Of a DNA stretch of 51,015 nt, positions 41,506 through 49,083 are shown piece after piece. This stretch comes from a virus, in IMG/VR virus record IMGVR_UViG_3300025645_000111, positions 1 through 51,015 of that record. One strand, given 5' to 3'. The position numbers and the translations under genes were made by a program. The notes below the pieces were generated by a model, which searched no databases, was not told the DNA's origin, and saw nothing but the letters and a program-made list of their open reading frames with translations. Every line of letters starts with the position of its first letter. Within the stretch, counting starts at the first letter, position 1.

Positions 41506-41943
41506 ATGAAAATTGAACTCACAGACGACCAGCGAGAAGACCTGGAGGCGTTCCAGGTCAATGGCGGCCTGAGCAATACAGCAATGGCTGGGCACCTGGG
41601 TGTTAGCCCTGGGGTTTGGTCAAGAGCAATGGAAGGCCAGCCGGTACGCATCAGCAGCTACAAGAAACTGGTGGCGTGCCTGGAGCCTGACGTTGATGAC
41701 CAGATGGCAGCTGCCCACGATATGGTCAACTCACCCAACCATTATGCTGACTCCGAGATAGAGTGCATTGACGCTATGGTTGCAGCCTTTGGCACCGAGC
41801 GTGTCAGGGCTTACTGTGAGCTTGCTGCATTCAAGTATCAGTGGCGATGTGGGAAGAAACCAGGCAATGACGCCGACCAGGAAAAGGCCAAATCAGTTTG
41901 GTATTTACGTTACTCAATGGGGGACGACCCCCGAAAGGATTAG
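41506..41943 (+). CDS. HTH plus DUF3310 protein (145 aa)
   Basis: Residues 1-60 form a Cro/XRE-like helix-turn-helix (NGGLSNTAMAGHLGVSPGVW). From about 74, VNSPNHYADSEIECIDAMVA then YCELAAFKYQWRCGKKPGND and EKAKSVWYL are the DUF3310 signature (T7 gp1.7-related, linked to nucleotide metabolism). The pairing is unusual: DUF3310 usually stands alone. It may be a regulator that senses nucleotides, or a DUF3310 enzyme with a DNA-binding arm. Confidence 0.75.
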   Translation: MKIELTDDQREDLEAFQVNGGLSNTAMAGHLGVSPGVWSRAMEGQPVRISSYKKLVACLEPDVDDQMAAAHDMVNSPNHYADSEIECIDAMVAAFGTERVRAYCELAAFKYQWRCGKKPGNDADQEKAKSVWYLRYSMGDDPRKD

Positions 41944-41944
41944 T

Positions 41945-42715
41945 ATGGATTTTAAACCAGGCATATACGAAGACCTCGATTATCCAACATATGACTCCAT
42001 CCCCGCATGGAGATCCCACGATTTAACCTCGATAGCCAAGTGCCCATTCACCTGGAAGAACCGCAAGTTCAACAACTCGCCGGCTCTCCTGGAGGGCAGG
42101 GTGCAGCACACCGTCTTTCTGGAGCATCACAAGTTCCACGACGAATTTGCCCTGGAGCCCAATGTGGACCGGCGCACTAAGGTGGGCAAAGAAGAGTATG
42201 CCGATTGGCTTACCTCGGTTGGTGACCGCACCCCTTGCAAGCAAGATATGTATGAAGTCTGCATGGAGCGCCGAGAGGTAGTTGCTGAGTACATACCCAA
42301 GCCAGAGCATCGAGTAGAGCTCACGCTTTGCTGGGAATGGTTGGGGCAGCCATGTAAGGGCAAATTAGATTGGCATACTGGCACTGACATCTGGGACCTC
42401 AAGACTTGCAGAGACGCATCCCCCAGGGGCTTCAAGTCAGCTATTAACAGCTTCAAGTATCACCAGCAAGCAGCCTATTATGTTGCCGGCTGCCGAGCCG
42501 TTGGTCTTCCGACTGAGAAGTTTTACTTCCTGGCCCAGGAGAAGATGGCCCCTTACCCCTATGCTGTCTATACCCTTTCAGATGAAGCCATAGCCTACGC
42601 AGATGCTAAGAATGAACAGGCCCTGGCAATCGGTATGGCGTGCAGGGAGAGTGACATCTACCTGCCTTATAACCAGGAAGGCATCAAGGAGTTTGACATA
42701 GGTGATCTTTACTAA
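41945..42715 (+). CDS. RecE-like PD-(D/E)XK exonuclease (256 aa)
   Basis: Start ATG 41945 follows GAAAGGA by six bases and lies one base after the DUF3310 stop. Exonuclease motifs are in order: GRVQHTVFLE (His55), HRVELTL (Glu115), KGKLDWH (Asp132), WDLKTCRDA (Asp141, Lys143) and YHQQAAYYV. It degrades one strand from DNA ends, feeding strand annealing. With the SSB-like gene it forms a recombination module, although no annealing protein was recognised. Confidence 0.85.
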   Translation: MDFKPGIYEDLDYPTYDSIPAWRSHDLTSIAKCPFTWKNRKFNNSPALLEGRVQHTVFLEHHKFHDEFALEPNVDRRTKVGKEEYADWLTSVGDRTPCKQDMYEVCMERREVVAEYIPKPEHRVELTLCWEWLGQPCKGKLDWHTGTDIWDLKTCRDASPRGFKSAINSFKYHQQAAYYVAGCRAVGLPTEKFYFLAQEKMAPYPYAVYTLSDEAIAYADAKNEQALAIGMACRESDIYLPYNQEGIKEFDIGDLY

Positions 42716-42908
42716 AGAAGAGCAGGAGCGTGAGGACATGTGGGCTGAGCAGAAAAAGTATTATGCTGCCAGGTCAGTATGGCGTAAACGCTTCCAGGAA
42801 GTCCCCAGCAGGCGCCACGGCAAAACTTGGGGCCAGTGGTTCGAGAAGATGTTTGGAGAGAACCTGGACGATTACGCTAAGCGTATGGCTAAAAAAAAGC
42901 CTGGGTGA
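42702..42908 (+). CDS. Small charged protein (68 aa)
   Basis: A GTG start lies 14 bases inside the exonuclease end. The product is highly charged (EEQEREDMWAEQKKYYAARS, KTWGQWFEKMFGENLDDYAK) with a basic RMAKKKPG end. Its stop lies in the loop of a terminator hairpin. Function unknown. Confidence 0.65.
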   Translation: MIFTKEEQEREDMWAEQKKYYAARSVWRKRFQEVPSRRHGKTWGQWFEKMFGENLDDYAKRMAKKKPG

Positions 42909-42923
42909 CCAGGCTATTTATTT
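42898..42923 (+). terminator. Terminator at the end of the SSB-exonuclease operon
   Basis: AGCCTGG (42898-42904), loop GTGA containing the TGA stop, CCAGGCT (42909-42915), then ATTTATTT. The T-tract is imperfect. On the other strand the stem is preceded by A-rich sequence (eight T on minus), so it may act in both directions. Confidence 0.65.
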
Positions 42924-43003
42924 CTAAATCTCCACCAATCAATTAGGTTTTGAATCACTAAGACTGCAATTAAGCAGTCTAAAAAAAGTAAAAAATCAAT
43001 CAT
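42914..43003 (-). CDS. Membrane microprotein (29 aa)
   Basis: The frame MIDFLLFLDCLIAVLVIQNL then IDWWRFRNK begins in an eight-base overlap with the zinc-ribbon stop. One hydrophobic span with an aromatic/basic C-terminal end is typical of small inner-membrane proteins. The perfect inverted repeat at 42961-42980 lies within it and could instead be a transcription signal. Confidence 0.45.
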   Translation of the reverse strand: MIDFLLFLDCLIAVLVIQNLIDWWRFRNK

Positions 43004-43154
43004 CGCAGGCTTTGCACCAGGGAATATCCCTCCCCTCTTCATCCTCTACCAGGCCAAGCTCCTCACCACACTTTTCACAGAACTCAGCCTCCACCCAATC
43101 AAGGTCCCCATGATGCCAGTCGGGGTCCTTGATATCCCAGTCACCGATCACCAC
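42996..43154 (-). CDS. Zinc-ribbon microprotein (52 aa)
   Basis: From GTG 43154 (or 43151) the frame encodes DWDIKDPDWHHGDLDWVEA, then FCEKCGEELG and DIPWCKACDD: two CxxC knuckles about 25 residues apart, a zinc ribbon. It overlaps its upstream neighbour and the microprotein downstream, in a five-gene leftward operon that begins at 43865. Confidence 0.65.
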   Translation of the reverse strand: MVIGDWDIKDPDWHHGDLDWVEAEFCEKCGEELGLVEDEEGRDIPWCKACDD

Positions 43155-43477
43155 TCAATCCTGTCGTGAATGGCAACTGCTCCATACCAACTTTGACCTA
43201 AAAGCTCTCGACATTTATCGCTGAAACGACTGTCGCTTGTTCCACCATAGTTTCCGCCAAACATTGTCCACTTGCCTTCAGCATCCGCCGGCTCGATTCT
43301 CAATATCTTTCTACCACCTATCGGCTCAGCCATAACCAAGACAGCAGCGGGGCTGTCTTCGCTGGGCTCAAATGGCCCCTCAACATTTGTGAGACATAAC
43401 TGCTTTGCGGTAGCGCTAATACCGCCTGCGGTGCTGTCACCAAGATCGTTTCGATAAACATAAACTGTCATACCCAT
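43148..43477 (-). CDS. Conserved-looking early protein (109 aa)
   Basis: Chosen start ATG 43477 gives TAATG coupling with the upstream stop. The product has a beta-rich start (MTVYVYRNDLGDSTAGGISA) and FGGNYGGTSDSRFSDKCREL, a segment I recall from small phage proteins of unknown role. No catalytic motif. Confidence 0.65.
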   Translation of the reverse strand: MGMTVYVYRNDLGDSTAGGISATAKQLCLTNVEGPFEPSEDSPAAVLVMAEPIGGRKILRIEPADAEGKWTMFGGNYGGTSDSRFSDKCRELLGQSWYGAVAIHDRIEW

Positions 43478-43671
43478 TAGAACCACTCCTTTTGACCAGT
43501 AATTGCGTGACGCATCTCAAGCACAACAAAGGGACATGTCACATCCATTGTCTGGGTTCCAGCCCACTCACAAGCCTGGTCCCAGGTTGGGAACCGCATG
43601 ACCTTGAAGCCATGCTGCCCATTCTTTACACCTCCACAGTGAAAGGTATCCATCTCAACCGTAATCATCAC
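43477..43671 (-). CDS. Small early protein (64 aa)
   Basis: MITVEMDTFHCGGVKNGQHG then FPTWDQACEWAGTQTMDVTC; three Cys and two His could bind metal but no standard pattern is seen. It overlaps the first gene of the operon by four bases. Confidence 0.6.
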   Translation of the reverse strand: MMITVEMDTFHCGGVKNGQHGFKVMRFPTWDQACEWAGTQTMDVTCPFVVLEMRHAITGQKEWF

Positions 43672-43865
43672 TCACCTCCTTCAGCTTCGATCATCTCATC
43701 ACAGAACCCCATGGCTTTCTCAAAGGCGTTTTGCGCCTCCTCATCTCTGCCGCACTGCATCATGAACGCCATGAATTGCAACTGAAACTTTATCTTGCTC
43801 GCAGCGCTCTGCTCTTCCTTGATCTCGTTACCGAACATGTCTATTGCTTGACCCATCTCACTCAC
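43668..43865 (-). CDS. First leftward gene of a small early operon (65 aa)
   Basis: Helical protein (MGQAIDMFGNEIKEEQSAAS, FQLQFMAFMMQCGRDEEAQN). GAGGAG lies a few bases before the ATG. It is downstream of promoter/operator F. Function unknown. Confidence 0.6.
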   Translation of the reverse strand: MSEMGQAIDMFGNEIKEEQSAASKIKFQLQFMAFMMQCGRDEEAQNAFEKAMGFCDEMIEAEGGE

Positions 43866-43895
43866 TCCTCAATTGATTAATTACCCTACATACAT

Positions 43896-43925
43896 ATAGT
43901 CTCATATTATCGTGTCGTTGTATAC
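43896..43925 (-). promoter_or_regulatory. Early promoter/operator F (leftward)
   Basis: On the minus strand GTATAC, an 18-bp spacer beginning AACGACACGATA, then GACTAT. The boxes are weaker than in copies A, B and C, but the operator core is intact. It serves the operon starting at 43865 and pairs divergently with copy G. Confidence 0.6.
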
Positions 43926-44010
43926 ATCTTTACACATTATATATAGACCGTGTAGTTATAAGGGCTGCAGCTGATATGCACTTTTATTCTATATATATTT
44001 GTGCAAACAC

Positions 44011-44039
44011 TTGCACAACGACACGATATGTGTGATTAT
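44011..44039 (+). promoter_or_regulatory. Early promoter/operator G (rightward)
   Basis: TTGCAC, spacer AACGACACGATATGTGT (17), then GATTAT, 38 bases before the gene at 44078. Just upstream, TTGTGCAA (43999-44006) and TTGCACAA (44011-44018) form an 8-bp inverted repeat with a four-base gap, overlapping the -35 box. Confidence 0.7.
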
Positions 44040-44077
44040 AGCTATGTGGTAATCAATTAGTAATTAAGGAGAACGAT

Positions 44078-44659
44078 ATGAGAGCACGAATGACTAGAGA
44101 GTTTTACATCCCAGCAGACTCTGTTGAGGTTAAGCCAGAAGGCATTGACGCCGTTGCCTACTACTACGACAGCGGTGCCAACAAGCCAGCTGCCATGATC
44201 TTCATCGGCAAGCAGCAGAAGCCAGCCAAGCACTACTGCTTCAAGAGCGTCGAGCGAAGAGATGAGTATGTCCAGGAGATCTTCGAGAACGTCAAGGCCA
44301 ACGCTGAGTACAAGAAGGAGCGAGCCGCCAAGGCCAAGGCTGCCAAGACTGAGGCTGCCAACACTATCAAGGTGGGTGACATCTTCGATACTAGCTGGGG
44401 CTATGACCAGACCAATGTTGAGTTCTTCAAGGTTGTCGCCAAGAAGGGCCAGATGATCGAGGTGGTTGAGATTGGCCAGGTAACTATGGAGAGCAACCAG
44501 AACATGGATTACGTTGCCCCCAATCCTGACCACATTATCGGCAAGATCATGACCAAGAGAATCAATCAGTACGGTGGATTCAAGGCTCACGACTGCGCCA
44601 ACGCCAGCCCTTACGGTGGTCAACCTCGATATCAAACTGCCTGGGGTTACGGGCACTAA
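44078..44659 (+). CDS. Early protein with Lys/Ala helix (193 aa), function unknown
   Basis: Start DSVEVKPEGIDAVAYYYD and MIFIGKQQKPAKHYCFKSVE (a small alpha/beta domain), then a Lys/Ala/Glu helix at about 80-105, then VGDIFDTSWGYDQTNVEFFK and EVVEIGQVTMESNQNMDYV with an aromatic/Gly end. The second half reads like a small beta-barrel. It has its own promoter and AAGGAG, and a hairpin closes the unit, so it is probably abundantly and separately expressed. Confidence 0.7.
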   Translation: MRARMTREFYIPADSVEVKPEGIDAVAYYYDSGANKPAAMIFIGKQQKPAKHYCFKSVERRDEYVQEIFENVKANAEYKKERAAKAKAAKTEAANTIKVGDIFDTSWGYDQTNVEFFKVVAKKGQMIEVVEIGQVTMESNQNMDYVAPNPDHIIGKIMTKRINQYGGFKAHDCANASPYGGQPRYQTAWGYGH

Positions 44660-44665
44660 TCAACC

Positions 44666-44681
44666 AGCCCCTTCGGGGGCT
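44666..44681 (+). terminator. UUCG-loop hairpin between convergent genes
   Basis: AGCCCC, loop TTCG, GGGGCT: a perfect 6-bp stem with a stable tetraloop in the 20 bases separating the convergent stops at 44659 and 44680. No long T-run follows, so termination in either direction may rely on the hairpin alone. Confidence 0.6.
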
Positions 44682-45405
44682 ATTCGATCTCTTCGTAAAT
44701 GTGTTTATTCCTAGACTTATTATGTAACCAGAATACCAGGAGGTATCTGTCGCCACTCTCCACTGCCAAGCCCCTGTGGAGATTGGTGAAGGATGGGAAT
44801 ATAAGGGCATGGCCAGAGGGCAAGGGCTTGAGCGTTCCATGATTATGGAATTCAGTACCGCCACCGACATACCCTCCAGTGTTCAGCGGAACAACCACCG
44901 AGATATCTGCAGACTCATCATGGTGCCAGGCACCTTTCTGCTTATCCTTGGGGTTGTAGTTTGCTATCTGCACCGAGGAGATATCAAAGCAATCTCTCTG
45001 ATACAGGCTTAGGAATATAGGGTTGAGGACAGTCTGCACCACGAACCACATACGGCTATACAGCTCAGGACAGTGGTCCCGCAGCACAATCTCTGGGATT
45101 TGCCTGAGCTCATCCTCATCCTCATTCGGTTTAAATGCAACGTGATCTTCCATGAGTTTGATCTCTTCGACCATCATCTTGCACCATTGCCGCCTAAACA
45201 AAGGCACGGTGTAAATGTCAGGAAAGACCCGCTTGCACATCTTATCTATGGGGGTTTTATGAAGATCCTCACGCCCCTCATTAGCTCTGTATTTGGCTAT
45301 GGCGGGGATAGATTCCTGGACGGCATCATACAGGGCATGATTGATAGGCCAGTTCGACTGCATTGAAAGAAGATAATTCTTTATTTGGTAAGTCATAGTT
45401 TGCAT
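44680..45405 (-). CDS. 2OG-Fe(II) oxygenase, prolyl-hydroxylase-like (241 aa)
   Basis: The double-stranded beta-helix motifs are complete: WHHDESADISVVVPLN with His161-x-Asp163, GGGTEFHNHG, and FTNLHRGLAVESGDRYLLVF with His210 and Arg220 (2OG binding). Such enzymes hydroxylate protein or nucleic-acid side chains using 2-oxoglutarate, Fe(II) and oxygen. The N-terminal ~150 residues are helical and may set the substrate. ATG 45405 is chosen over the TTG at 45417. It stands alone, divergent from a small regulator-like gene. Confidence 0.85.
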   Translation of the reverse strand: MQTMTYQIKNYLLSMQSNWPINHALYDAVQESIPAIAKYRANEGREDLHKTPIDKMCKRVFPDIYTVPLFRRQWCKMMVEEIKLMEDHVAFKPNEDEDELRQIPEIVLRDHCPELYSRMWFVVQTVLNPIFLSLYQRDCFDISSVQIANYNPKDKQKGAWHHDESADISVVVPLNTGGYVGGGTEFHNHGTLKPLPSGHALIFPSFTNLHRGLAVESGDRYLLVFWLHNKSRNKHIYEEIE

Positions 45406-45456
45406 ATTCTTACACAAAACTATAAACTGGTCCAGACAAATTTGATAGGACTAACA

Positions 45457-45642
45457 ATGACTAACGTAGAAGATAAACCACAACCAGATCGCCAGCGTAA
45501 AAGCCTGGCTGTTGACCAGCACACCTATGATTTGCTGCAGGAAATTTGCTTCGATCAGAGACGCTCAAAGATAGACCAGCTCAAGATTTTGATTGAGCAT
45601 GAGCATGACCGACTGTTCCTGGCTGCAGGGATCCAGGCGTGA
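45457..45642 (+). CDS. Small ribbon-helix-helix-like protein (61 aa)
   Basis: Start ATG 45457 follows AGGA by six bases. After a charged leader, RKSLAVDQHTYDLLQEICFD then RSKIDQLKILIEHEHDRLF looks like a short beta strand plus two helices, as in Arc/MetJ-type DNA-binding proteins. It is a candidate for the regulator acting at the shared operator; that link is only inference. Confidence 0.65.
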   Translation: MTNVEDKPQPDRQRKSLAVDQHTYDLLQEICFDQRRSKIDQLKILIEHEHDRLFLAAGIQA

Positions 45643-45887
45643 ATCTGTTCAATAAACCAGGGGCTTCTCGCTCAGTACCGCAAAGCTACAAGCCAGTGCT
45701 TGAGGCGTCAGAAGTTATCGACTTGTTTGCCAGGCTAACACTGCACCAGCAAGCAGCAATGATGCGACTGTTAAGCCGCAACATAGTGATCGACCTGGGA
45801 GACGACAATCGTTATATGGGATATGAGTTTGACTACAGCGTAGATGGCGCAGTGATTTCTGTTACGCCGTCTATTGATGAAGACTAA
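45639..45887 (+). CDS. Small protein downstream of the RHH-like gene (82 aa)
   Basis: A GTG start makes a GTGA overlap. The product has a helical middle (EVIDLFARLTLHQQAAMMRL) and a beta end (YEFDYSVDGAVISVTPSIDE). Its last four bases overlap the convergent late gene. Function unknown. Confidence 0.6.
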   Translation: MNLFNKPGASRSVPQSYKPVLEASEVIDLFARLTLHQQAAMMRLLSRNIVIDLGDDNRYMGYEFDYSVDGAVISVTPSIDED

Positions 45888-48424
45888 ACCAGCCCTGCGA
45901 TACCCGATCTATTAGCTTGCATCCGCGAGGCTAATTCCCTGTCTGCGTCATTTGGTAGGATGGTTGGCGACATAGCTGACTGGAAAGAACTAGGTGCGCT
46001 AACTCCACCGGTAGAAGGCAGTGGCTCAAACATAGAACCATCTGTCGAACCGACCTGCGGAATACTCATACTGTTAAGGCTCGCCATGAGCTCTTCCCTA
46101 TTTGGCAGCAGCTTATCTGCCGTGCTCTTAGGAACAACCTGGCGGAATGCTGATTCATTGTTCTCTGGTATAGCTTTGGGACCCTGTTGAGACTCAGAGC
46201 TCTCCCAATCCATTGGCTCGATAGCATCCTGGCTCAAGCCCTGGATAACACCCTTAACCTCATCACGGATATCGGGATTAACTTCTGAGATCTGAACCAG
46301 GCGGCGGATATGCTGCCCAAAAGAGTTGGGCTTGTATGCCGCTATCTCTACACCTTTAGATAGCCACTTCACAAAGTCCTTGTTGGTCATCAACTTGGCG
46401 GAAGCATAGGGGGCAATCAACCCGCCTAACCCGTACTCAAATCCGTCACCACCCAGTAACTTTCCTGCCTCAGCAGCCAGGGGACCAAAGGTTCCCATTG
46501 CTCCTAACAGCCTGGCAGTGCCAGAGGGGTTAGCCATTTGAGCTGCAGTCTTACCTACACGGTCAATTGTAAACACCAGGTCATCAAGAGCTGGTGCCAG
46601 GTCGGCATATTCTGTTCCGCCAAACAAAGCCTCTTTCGCTTCTTTGGAAAGGTTGTTCCAGTTGGTAACAAATCTGTTTGGGGAGAAGCCGGCCTCAGCC
46701 ATCGCCTCGGCGCCAGACTTGGCGGCCTGCTCACCTAACTCAGAAGCACCCGCAGCTGATCCGGTAGGCATGCCCATTCTGCCCAGCATGTAGCCGGATA
46801 GAACATTAAACTCATCAGGCTCAAATTGACGACGAAGTTTTTCAAGACGCTCGGCGCCCTCTTTAGAACCGCTAAGCACATAGCGTAAAGCTCCCGTGGC
46901 CTCAGTCTCTCCTCGCTTGATAACATCATCAACAAAGGCAATGTCTCCGCCCTTACGCATATTCTGTTTAACAAACGCATTGGCGGCCTTATATTTATTT
47001 AAAATAGCGTTGGACGCACGCTTGCCAGCCTCACCATCAAACATGTCTATCTGAGCGTTCCCTGCGGACTTTACAAGGTTATCCAGGTCTGCGGTGACAT
47101 ATCCTATCAACTCTTTTACTTTGGCCTCAGAACGGCTTAGAGCGCCTTGTGACTCGGCCTTTCTAACCGTGCTCATCAGGCTGCTTCTAAATGCTTTCAG
47201 CTGGTTATAATCGAGCACACCATCAGCAGCATCCTGGAGCAATCGACCGGCCTGCTCTAATGCAGGATTCAAGTCGGGGGCACCAGTTGCAGTCTTAGAT
47301 TGTGCCAGGTACTTATCAACAAACTTCTTTGTGGCGCCAGCATCTGATCTAACGGTGTCGCCGATCAACTCGCCAACTTCGTCATACATTGCTTTTACTT
47401 GTTCATCGTAACGAGCCCTGGATGCCTGGGCTGCTCCCATTACTTGGTCGGCTGCTTCTGAGGTTGTTCTTACACCACCATACTTGCCAGCTAAACCGGC
47501 GGTGGCTTCATCGAGCTCTACCAGGGTTTTCTCCGCGTTCTCCTTCATGATACGAACAGACGGGGGAGCCGCTGCTAGATACTGCTCAAATAAATTAACC
47601 AGGGGATTACCGCTAACCTGGCCGGCAGTGGGGTTACTAACGCCGGCCTTAGACATTCTGTCAAGAGCTTCTTTTGCTGAGGTATCTAAGGCGTTTATTG
47701 AATACCTGATTGGGGCGCCAACCGCAAACTTAACGCCGTTATAAATCTTAGATACGATTGGACCAGCCGCAGCATTGACTGCCGCAGTGGTAGAGAAGTC
47801 ACCTAGCCTTTCCACGCCTGTCCTGTTGTCTTCGGTTTCCCCGAAGAAATCCAGAATACCAATATACGCTTCTCTTGCTGCAGCGCTGCCAAGTCCTTCC
47901 CCAGCTACAAAGCCAGCGGTTGCTGCAGGGATGGCTCCTATCACTGTGGGAGAGGCAAGAGTTCCAGCGGCTGCTGCACCACCAATACCACCACCAATAC
48001 CACCAATAGTCTCAGCTATCTCTGGACCTACATCAGCAAAGTCGCCCAGGGTAGGAATGGGCATCCCGAACAATCTGACATCCTCATCAAAAAGCGTGAG
48101 CGTCCCAGTCTCTGGATTAGTAAATACAAAGTTACCTCGGCCAAACCTGGAGGCGCCATTCTTTGGATCAAGGACCTCAACAGGCATAGCGTCAGGATAA
48201 AACTTTTTAATGGTAGCCAGCTTATCGTCAACTGATTGAGCTGCAGCCACCTGGGCTCTAATTCCGGCAGATGCGCCAGACTTGGTGTCTATTGAGTTTA
48301 AAATATCTGCCTGAGCCAGAGACATAAGTTGATCGTCAGAATAGCTTCCTAAGCTAGGAATCTCTGGAAAAACCATAGAGAGCAGTTGGTCGTCACTTAA
48401 AGTTTCTAATGCTTTTTCACTCAC
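45884..48424 (-). CDS. Large internal/ejection-type virion protein (846 aa)
   Basis: Last gene of the leftward late block. The N-terminus has two acidic LSDDQLLSM/YSDDQLMSL repeats. Residues about 135-185 form a glycine-zipper stretch (ETIGGIGGGIGGAAAAGTLA) able to enter membranes. The remaining ~600 residues are mostly helical (RLEKLRRQFEPDEFNVLSGY), ending in a Ser/Pro-rich tail. No enzymatic motif is visible. Proteins of this design in short-tailed phages are stored in the head and leave with the DNA to form a channel; that role is inferred. Confidence 0.7.
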   Translation of the reverse strand: MSEKALETLSDDQLLSMVFPEIPSLGSYSDDQLMSLAQADILNSIDTKSGASAGIRAQVAAAQSVDDKLATIKKFYPDAMPVEVLDPKNGASRFGRGNFVFTNPETGTLTLFDEDVRLFGMPIPTLGDFADVGPEIAETIGGIGGGIGGAAAAGTLASPTVIGAIPAATAGFVAGEGLGSAAAREAYIGILDFFGETEDNRTGVERLGDFSTTAAVNAAAGPIVSKIYNGVKFAVGAPIRYSINALDTSAKEALDRMSKAGVSNPTAGQVSGNPLVNLFEQYLAAAPPSVRIMKENAEKTLVELDEATAGLAGKYGGVRTTSEAADQVMGAAQASRARYDEQVKAMYDEVGELIGDTVRSDAGATKKFVDKYLAQSKTATGAPDLNPALEQAGRLLQDAADGVLDYNQLKAFRSSLMSTVRKAESQGALSRSEAKVKELIGYVTADLDNLVKSAGNAQIDMFDGEAGKRASNAILNKYKAANAFVKQNMRKGGDIAFVDDVIKRGETEATGALRYVLSGSKEGAERLEKLRRQFEPDEFNVLSGYMLGRMGMPTGSAAGASELGEQAAKSGAEAMAEAGFSPNRFVTNWNNLSKEAKEALFGGTEYADLAPALDDLVFTIDRVGKTAAQMANPSGTARLLGAMGTFGPLAAEAGKLLGGDGFEYGLGGLIAPYASAKLMTNKDFVKWLSKGVEIAAYKPNSFGQHIRRLVQISEVNPDIRDEVKGVIQGLSQDAIEPMDWESSESQQGPKAIPENNESAFRQVVPKSTADKLLPNREELMASLNSMSIPQVGSTDGSMFEPLPSTGGVSAPSSFQSAMSPTILPNDADRELASRMQANRSGIAGLV

Positions 48425-49080
48425 TACAATATCCCTCGCGCTTTTAGTTTAGCCCGTAACTCGGGGTTTCTTTTTGCACGCTCCCTCAATACATCAAGCG
48501 CCTCTTCCTCAGTCAGGTCTGGTTGTGAACTATCCTTGACGCCTTTTTTAAGATCAGTAAAAGCCTTGTCTGCGTTGTTCTTCATTCCCCTAAGAGCATC
48601 TATACGCCGCTGCCTTTTACCCTCTAAAGTTTCCGGCTTGTCACCAAACTCAGGAATATACAATTGGTTGTTTAGCTCTACTTCAGCTTCGGTCAAAGCG
48701 GCACCTGACTCTTTCCTTAGTACAGCCATACTAAAGTCCTGAGACGCATTACGAAAAAGCTGATAATTAGAGGAGGTTAAAGCGTTCTCTAAAAAATCAG
48801 GAATAAATGGCGCTACAGGAAGCAAGTTGTCTTTGACTGCAGTAATGTTAAACATATCAACTGGGTTGTAACCAGAATCAACAAGGTCATCCATCACCGC
48901 CATGTTCTGCTCCATACGAAGAGCAAAACCAGCAGCGTCTTTCTGCTCTTTTGAAAATGGGGACTTCTTTTTCTCTGTTCCAGCAATAATCCCCGAAGCA
49001 GCAATAGGATCAGGAGACGCAGCTCTTTGTGGCATCTGAGTTGTAGATTGTTCAAATTCTTCTAATGTCAGTATCGGCAT
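48424..49080 (-). CDS. Late virion protein with AVLRKESGAAL motif (218 aa)
   Basis: FSMAVLRKESGAALTEAEVE then LYIPEFGDKPETLEGKRQRR is a stretch I recall from internal or structural proteins of many short-tailed phages. A Lys/Arg-rich helical end follows (AKRNPELRAKLKARGIL). It is coupled by one base to the 846-residue gene and is separated by three bases from the next. Its likely place is with the ejection proteins. Confidence 0.7.
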   Translation of the reverse strand: MPILTLEEFEQSTTQMPQRAASPDPIAASGIIAGTEKKKSPFSKEQKDAAGFALRMEQNMAVMDDLVDSGYNPVDMFNITAVKDNLLPVAPFIPDFLENALTSSNYQLFRNASQDFSMAVLRKESGAALTEAEVELNNQLYIPEFGDKPETLEGKRQRRIDALRGMKNNADKAFTDLKKGVKDSSQPDLTEEEALDVLRERAKRNPELRAKLKARGIL

Positions 49081-49083
49081 AAG

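Noticed and set aside
42961-42980. AGACTGC-AATTAA-GCAGTCT hairpin as a terminator
   Set aside because: The T-run on the minus strand comes before the stem, not after it, and the plus strand has an A-run; it may simply lie within the microprotein frame at 42914-43003.
44057-44656. Minus-strand open frame of 199 codons opposite the 44078 gene
   Set aside because: The Leu/Ser/Val-rich text is the antisense of a plus-strand gene that has a promoter, ribosome site and terminator.
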